Of a stretch of DNA of 8,243 bases, positions 4,615 to 8,243 are shown in pieces. The notes beneath the pieces were generated by a model. It made no database searches. It was not told the origin of the DNA and worked only from the letters and a program-made list of their open reading frames with translations. Source of the DNA: Nitrococcus sp. (GTDB lineage: Bacteria > Pseudomonadota > Gammaproteobacteria > Nitrococcales > Nitrococcaceae). The position numbers were made by a program, and so were the translations under genes. The DNA lies in NCBI GenBank assembly GCA_030452365.1, contig JAKDMK010000087.1, positions 1 through 8,243 on the forward strand. Direction: 5' to 3'. Numbering within the stretch: the stretch's first letter is position 1; each line of letters opens with the position of its first letter.

Positions 4615-7600
4615 ATGGCAAGTGAGGATGATCTGAACGTACGCGCCGCTGCCTTTCTTGGCGGCGGCGGCGAGATGGGCGCGCGCGTACGGGCGCACGA
4701 CTGGTCGAAGACGCCGCTTGGAGCTATGGAAGCGTGGCCGCAGTCGCTGCGCACCGCTATCAGTATCCTGCTCAATTCCAAATACCCGATGTTTATTGGT
4801 TGGGGGCCGGAGCTGACGATGTTTTATAACGATGCCTACCGGCCCATCCTGGGACAATTGAAGCACCCCCAAGCCCTCGGCGACTCTGCGCGTAATGTCT
4901 GGGCGGAGATATGGGAGGTGCTTGGCCCACTCGCCGAGCGCGCCATAAGCCAAGGTGAACCGACCTGGTCGGATGATCAGGTCCTAATGATGAACCGCCA
5001 CGGCTATGTCGAGGAAACCTACTTCACTTTCTCCTACAGCCCGATCTATGACGAGACGGCCGGCGTCGGCGGCATGTTTTGCGCTTGTACCGAGACCACG
5101 AGCACGGTGTTGAGCGAGCGCCGCCTGCGATGCTTACGCGACCTTGCCGCCGCGGGCGCGGGAGCGGAGACGGTCGACGACGCCTACAGACGCTGCCTAT
5201 GTGTACTGGAGTCGAGGTCCGGCGATAGCAAGGACATTCCCTTTGCCCTTCTATACCGCATGGAGAGCGGTACTCTCGCGCAGCGCACCGGATCGGCCAA
5301 TATCGAGCCGGGCGTGCTGGAAGTGCCGCGGACTGTCGATACTGGATCTAATATCTGGCCGTTGGCGCGGGTGATGCGCGGCGATGTCGAAACTATTGAG
5401 GACCTATCCTTGTGCTTTGCCGAGGTGCCGCATTCGATCTGGGGCGATCCGATCCGCACCGCCGTGATCCAGCCAATCTCCGATCGCGGCCAAACCGAGC
5501 CGAACGCCGCGCTTGTCTTGGGCGTGAATCCCCGGCGCAACCTCGACGAGGCTTATCGCTCTTTTCTCAATCTGGTGGCGGGCAACGTCGCAACCGCGAT
5601 TGCCAACGCCCGCGCTTACGAAGACGAACGCCGGCGTGCCGAAGCCCTGGCCGAGATCGACCGGGCCAAGACGGCGTTCTTCGCGAATGTCAGCCATGAG
5701 TTCCGCACCCCGCTGACCTTGCTGCTCGGGCCTCTGGAAGAGGCGCTCGGGGATGACTCGGCACGCCTTGCGCAGCACCGGGGCGAGCTCGAAGTGGCAC
5801 ACCGCAATGCCCTGCGGCTGCTCAAGCTGGTTAACTCACTGCTTGACTTCTCGCGCATAGAGGCTGAACGCGTTCAGGCCTGCTACGAGCCTTCTGACCT
5901 CGCTGCCCTCACCGCCGATCTTGCGGCCAACTTCCGTTCGGCCTGCGAACGGGCGGGGCTGGCGCTGGCAGTCGAGTGTCCGCCCCTGCCCGAGCCGGTC
6001 TATGTGGATTGGGACATGTGGGAGAAGATCGTTCTCAATCTCCTCTCCAACGCCTTCAAGTTCACCTCCGAAGGGGAGATCGCAGTGCGCCTCGCCGCCG
6101 TGGACGGCGCCGCCGAGCTCAGCGTGCGCGACACCGGCGTGGGCATACCGGAACAAGAATTAGCGCGCGTGTTCGAGCGCTTCTACCGTATCGAAGGCCA
6201 GAGAAGCCGCACGTACGAGGGCAGCGGCATCGGCCTCTCACTGGTGCAGGAGCTCGTCAAGCTGCATGGTGGCACGATCTGCGTCGAGAGTGAGCTGAAC
6301 CAGGGCAGTCGATTTACGGTACGCATTCCGCTCGGAGCCGCGCATCTGCCCGCGCAGTGCATCGGCGCCGAGCGGACGCTCGCTTCGACCGCGATTCGGG
6401 CGCAGGCCTACGTCGAGGAAGCGCTGCGCTGGCTGCCCGACTCGGCGGCGCCTTGCGGCGCTGCAGCCGACCGAGCCGCCGCGCCGGTGCACTCGGATGA
6501 GACGCCGCCGCGGCGCGGCGGGCGCGTGCTGCTCGCCGATGACAACGCCGATATGCGCGCCTATGTACGGCGGCTGCTCGGCGCCGATTACGTGGTGGAG
6601 ATGGCTGCGGACGGCCAAGCCGCGCTCGAAGCGATGCGCGCGCACCGTCCCGATCTCGTACTCGCCGATGTGATGATGCCCCGCCTTAACGGCTTTGACC
6701 TGCTGCGCGCCATTCGCGCGGACTCCAAACTGCGCGACCTGCCGGTGATCATGCTCTCGGCTCGCGCCGGGGAGGAAGCGCGCGTGGAGGGATTGGATGC
6801 GGGGGCGAGCGACTATTTGACGAAGCCGTTCGGCGCCCGCGAGCTGCTCGCGCGGGTGGAGGCGCAGCTCGCCATGGCGCGCCTACAGCGAGACGCCATG
6901 CGCAGCGAGGAGCTCAACCGGCTGATGCTGGAGAGCAGCCAGGACTGCATCAAAGTGCTGGACCTGGACGGGCGCTTGCTGTCGATCAACGAAGCGAGTC
7001 GAGCGCACCTCGAGGTTCACGATCTCGCCGCGCTGCTCAACACGCCCTGGCTCGACCTCTGGCGTGGGGGCAACTGGGAGGCGGCGCAGAAAGCGATGGC
7101 GGATGCGCTGGCCGGCAATGCGGGCCGTTTCTTTGGTTGCGCGCCCACGCAAGCCGGCACGCCGAAGTGGTGGGACGTAGTGGTCACGCCCATGCGGGAT
7201 ACGCAGGGCAAGCTGGAGCGGCTGCTCGTCGTCTCGCGCGACATGACCAAACGCAAGCAGGCAGAGGATGCGTTGCAGGAGGAGACGCGCACGCTCGCCG
7301 CGCTCGATCGCATCGGCCGCTCGCTGTCGGCCGAGCTCGACCTCGAAAAGCTCGTGCAAACCGTCACGGATGTGGGCACAGAGGTCTCGGGCGCGGCGTT
7401 TGGCTCCTTCTTCTACAACGTCGTCGACGAGCGCGGCGAGACCTACATGCTTTACACGCTGTCCGGCGCCCCGCGCGACGCCTTCGCCGACTTTCCGATG
7501 CCGCGCAACACCACGCTCTTCGCGCCGACCTTTGCCGGCACCGGCGTGGTTCGCCTCGACGACGTGCGCAAGGATCCTCGCTTTGGCGATAATCCTCCCT

Positions 7601-8243
7601 ATTACGGCATGCCGGAAGGCCATCTACCGGTATGCAGCTATCTCGCCGTCCCGGTCATTGCGCGCTCAGGCGAGGTGATGGGCGGGCTGTTTTTCGGCCA
7701 TTCCGAGCCCGGCGTTTTCAGCGAGCGTGCCGAGCGCCTCGTGACCGGTATCGCCGCGCAAGCGGCTATTGCCATCGACAACGCGCGGCTTTATCAGGCG
7801 GCGCAGCGGGAGATCACCGAGCGCCGGCAGGCTGAAGAAGCGCTGCGGGCGAGCGATCGTAACCTGCGCGTGTTGAGTGAGGGCCTGGAGCGGCAGGTCG
7901 AGGCGCGCACGGTGAAGCTGCGGCGCCAGGCCGCACGGCTGCGCCGCTTGGCCAGTGAACTGACCTCGGCCGAGCAGCGTGAGCGCAAGCGCCTGGCGGC
8001 ACTCCTTCATGATGGCCTGCAGCAGCTGTTGGTCGCGGCGAAAATCCGCCTGGCCCAGGCCGACCGCGGGGTCCACGATCCCGCGGTGGTCTCGGCGCTC
8101 GATGGCGTGGCCGACCTGCTCGACCAGGCGCTGGACTCCTCGCGCGATCTGACGCGGGAGCTGCGCCCGCCGGTTCTCTACGAGGCCGGGCTGCTGCCGG
8201 CGCTGCGCTGGTTGGCCGCGGAATGCTACAAGCTGCACGGCCT
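4615..8243 (+). CDS. Multidomain hybrid sensor histidine kinase with two transmitter modules (C-terminus off right edge)
   Basis: A single frame of at least 1209 codons, open to the window edge. Domains in order: PAS-like sensor (about 40-165, with [20 protein letters not shown]); GAF (about 175-340); HisKA with [13 protein letters not shown], phospho-acceptor H361; HATPase_c with N479 in [11 protein letters not shown]506 in DTGVGI and GSGIGL at 536-541; Ala-rich linker (about 570-635); receiver with D642/D643, phospho-acceptor D685 (LADVMMP), S715 and K737; PAS (about 768-880, ending [13 protein letters not shown]); GAF (about 890-1062, with SYLAVPV and GGLFFGH); coiled coil (about 1063-1118); HisKA_3-type [15 protein letters not shown] with H1132, then [19 protein letters not shown]. 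No signal peptide or membrane segment is visible, so it is probably cytoplasmic. ATG 4615 is chosen because the N-terminus [20 protein letters not shown] fits the family and a GGTGA lies 8 nt upstream. A second ATPase domain and perhaps a LuxR-type regulator gene are expected beyond 8243. Ligand unknown. Confidence 0.9.
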   Translation, partial: MASEDDLNVRAAAFLGGGGEMGARVRAHDWSKTPLGAMEAWPQSLRTAISILLNSKYPMFIGWGPELTMFYNDAYRPILGQLKHPQALGDSARNVWAEIWEVLGPLAERAISQGEPTWSDDQVLMMNRHGYVEETYFTFSYSPIYDETAGVGGMFCACTETTSTVLSERRLRCLRDLAAAGAGAETVDDAYRRCLCVLESRSGDSKDIPFALLYRMESGTLAQRTGSANIEPGVLEVPRTVDTGSNIWPLARVMRGDVETIEDLSLCFAEVPHSIWGDPIRTAVIQPISDRGQTEPNAALVLGVNPRRNLDEAYRSFLNLVAGNVATAIANARAYEDERRRAEALAEIDRAKTAFFANVSHEFRTPLTLLLGPLEEALGDDSARLAQHRGELEVAHRNALRLLKLVNSLLDFSRIEAERVQACYEPSDLAALTADLAANFRSACERAGLALAVECPPLPEPVYVDWDMWEKIVLNLLSNAFKFTSEGEIAVRLAAVDGAAELSVRDTGVGIPEQELARVFERFYRIEGQRSRTYEGSGIGLSLVQELVKLHGGTICVESELNQGSRFTVRIPLGAAHLPAQCIGAERTLASTAIRAQAYVEEALRWLPDSAAPCGAAADRAAAPVHSDETPPRRGGRVLLADDNADMRAYVRRLLGADYVVEMAADGQAALEAMRAHRPDLVLADVMMPRLNGFDLLRAIRADSKLRDLPVIMLSARAGEEARVEGLDAGASDYLTKPFGARELLARVEAQLAMARLQRDAMRSEELNRLMLESSQDCIKVLDLDGRLLSINEASRAHLEVHDLAALLNTPWLDLWRGGNWEAAQKAMADALAGNAGRFFGCAPTQAGTPKWWDVVVTPMRDTQGKLERLLVVSRDMTKRKQAEDALQEETRTLAALDRIGRSLSAELDLEKLVQTVTDVGTEVSGAAFGSFFYNVVDERGETYMLYTLSGAPRDAFADFPMPRNTTLFAPTFAGTGVVRLDDVRKDPRFGDNPPYYGMPEGHLPVCSYLAVPVIARSGEVMGGLFFGHSEPGVFSERAERLVTGIAAQAAIAIDNARLYQAAQREITERRQAEEALRASDRNLRVLSEGLERQVEARTVKLRRQAARLRRLASELTSAEQRERKRLAALLHDGLQQLLVAAKIRLAQADRGVHDPAVVSALDGVADLLDQALDSSRDLTRELRPPVLYEAGLLPALRWLAAECYKLHG

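Noticed and set aside
4374..4625. 83-codon plus-strand open frame starting MSFRRKPESS
   Set aside because: This is the well-known spurious translation of a REP-like repeat and its flank; it overlaps the kinase start.
6883..7623. 246-codon minus-strand open frame, and similar antisense frames at 7666-8238 and 5404-5802
   Set aside because: All lie antisense to clearly conserved PAS, GAF and kinase codons of the plus-strand gene, with no motif of their own.

Overview
The window is GC-rich and looks like a gammaproteobacterial chromosome. The pairing ybbP-ybbA / tesA and the operon purE-purK are familiar gammaproteobacterial modules. The sequence alone does not fix the genus; the assignment rests on protein motifs and gene order.

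Left part (1-3168) is housekeeping. On the minus strand a lipoprotein-export-type ABC ATPase (YbbA-like) is followed, through an ATGA overlap, by the start of its FtsX-type permease (YbbP-like), which runs off the left edge. Facing away on the plus strand is tesA, a periplasmic GDSL/SGNH esterase. The tesA and ybbA start codons overlap in one CATG. The 3' end of tesA runs 83 bp into the convergent purK gene. purE and purK form a tightly coupled minus-strand operon (TTGA overlap, purK starting at TTG) that carries out the two-step carboxylation of AIR in purine synthesis.

Middle part (3169-4614) is accessory. It holds a type II toxin-antitoxin pair (Phd/VapB-like antitoxin, then a PIN-domain VapC-like toxin, minus strand). 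Upstream of the antitoxin is a 7-bp perfect inverted repeat spanning an AT-rich spacer and overlapping a plausible promoter. Next come two adjacent, unrelated composite inverted repeats of the REP/BIME kind (4240-4321 and 4376-4442), then a leader region.

Right part (4615-8243) is one open frame of at least 1209 codons that runs off the right edge. It encodes a soluble multidomain sensor kinase in the order PAS-like, GAF, HisKA, HATPase, receiver, PAS, GAF, coiled coil, HisKA_3-type dimerisation domain. The protein therefore has two phospho-acceptor histidines of different kinase classes (about H361 and H1132) on either side of a receiver aspartate (about D685). This is the most interesting object in the window. 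No rRNA, tRNA, CRISPR array, insertion sequence or clear intrinsic terminator was seen.
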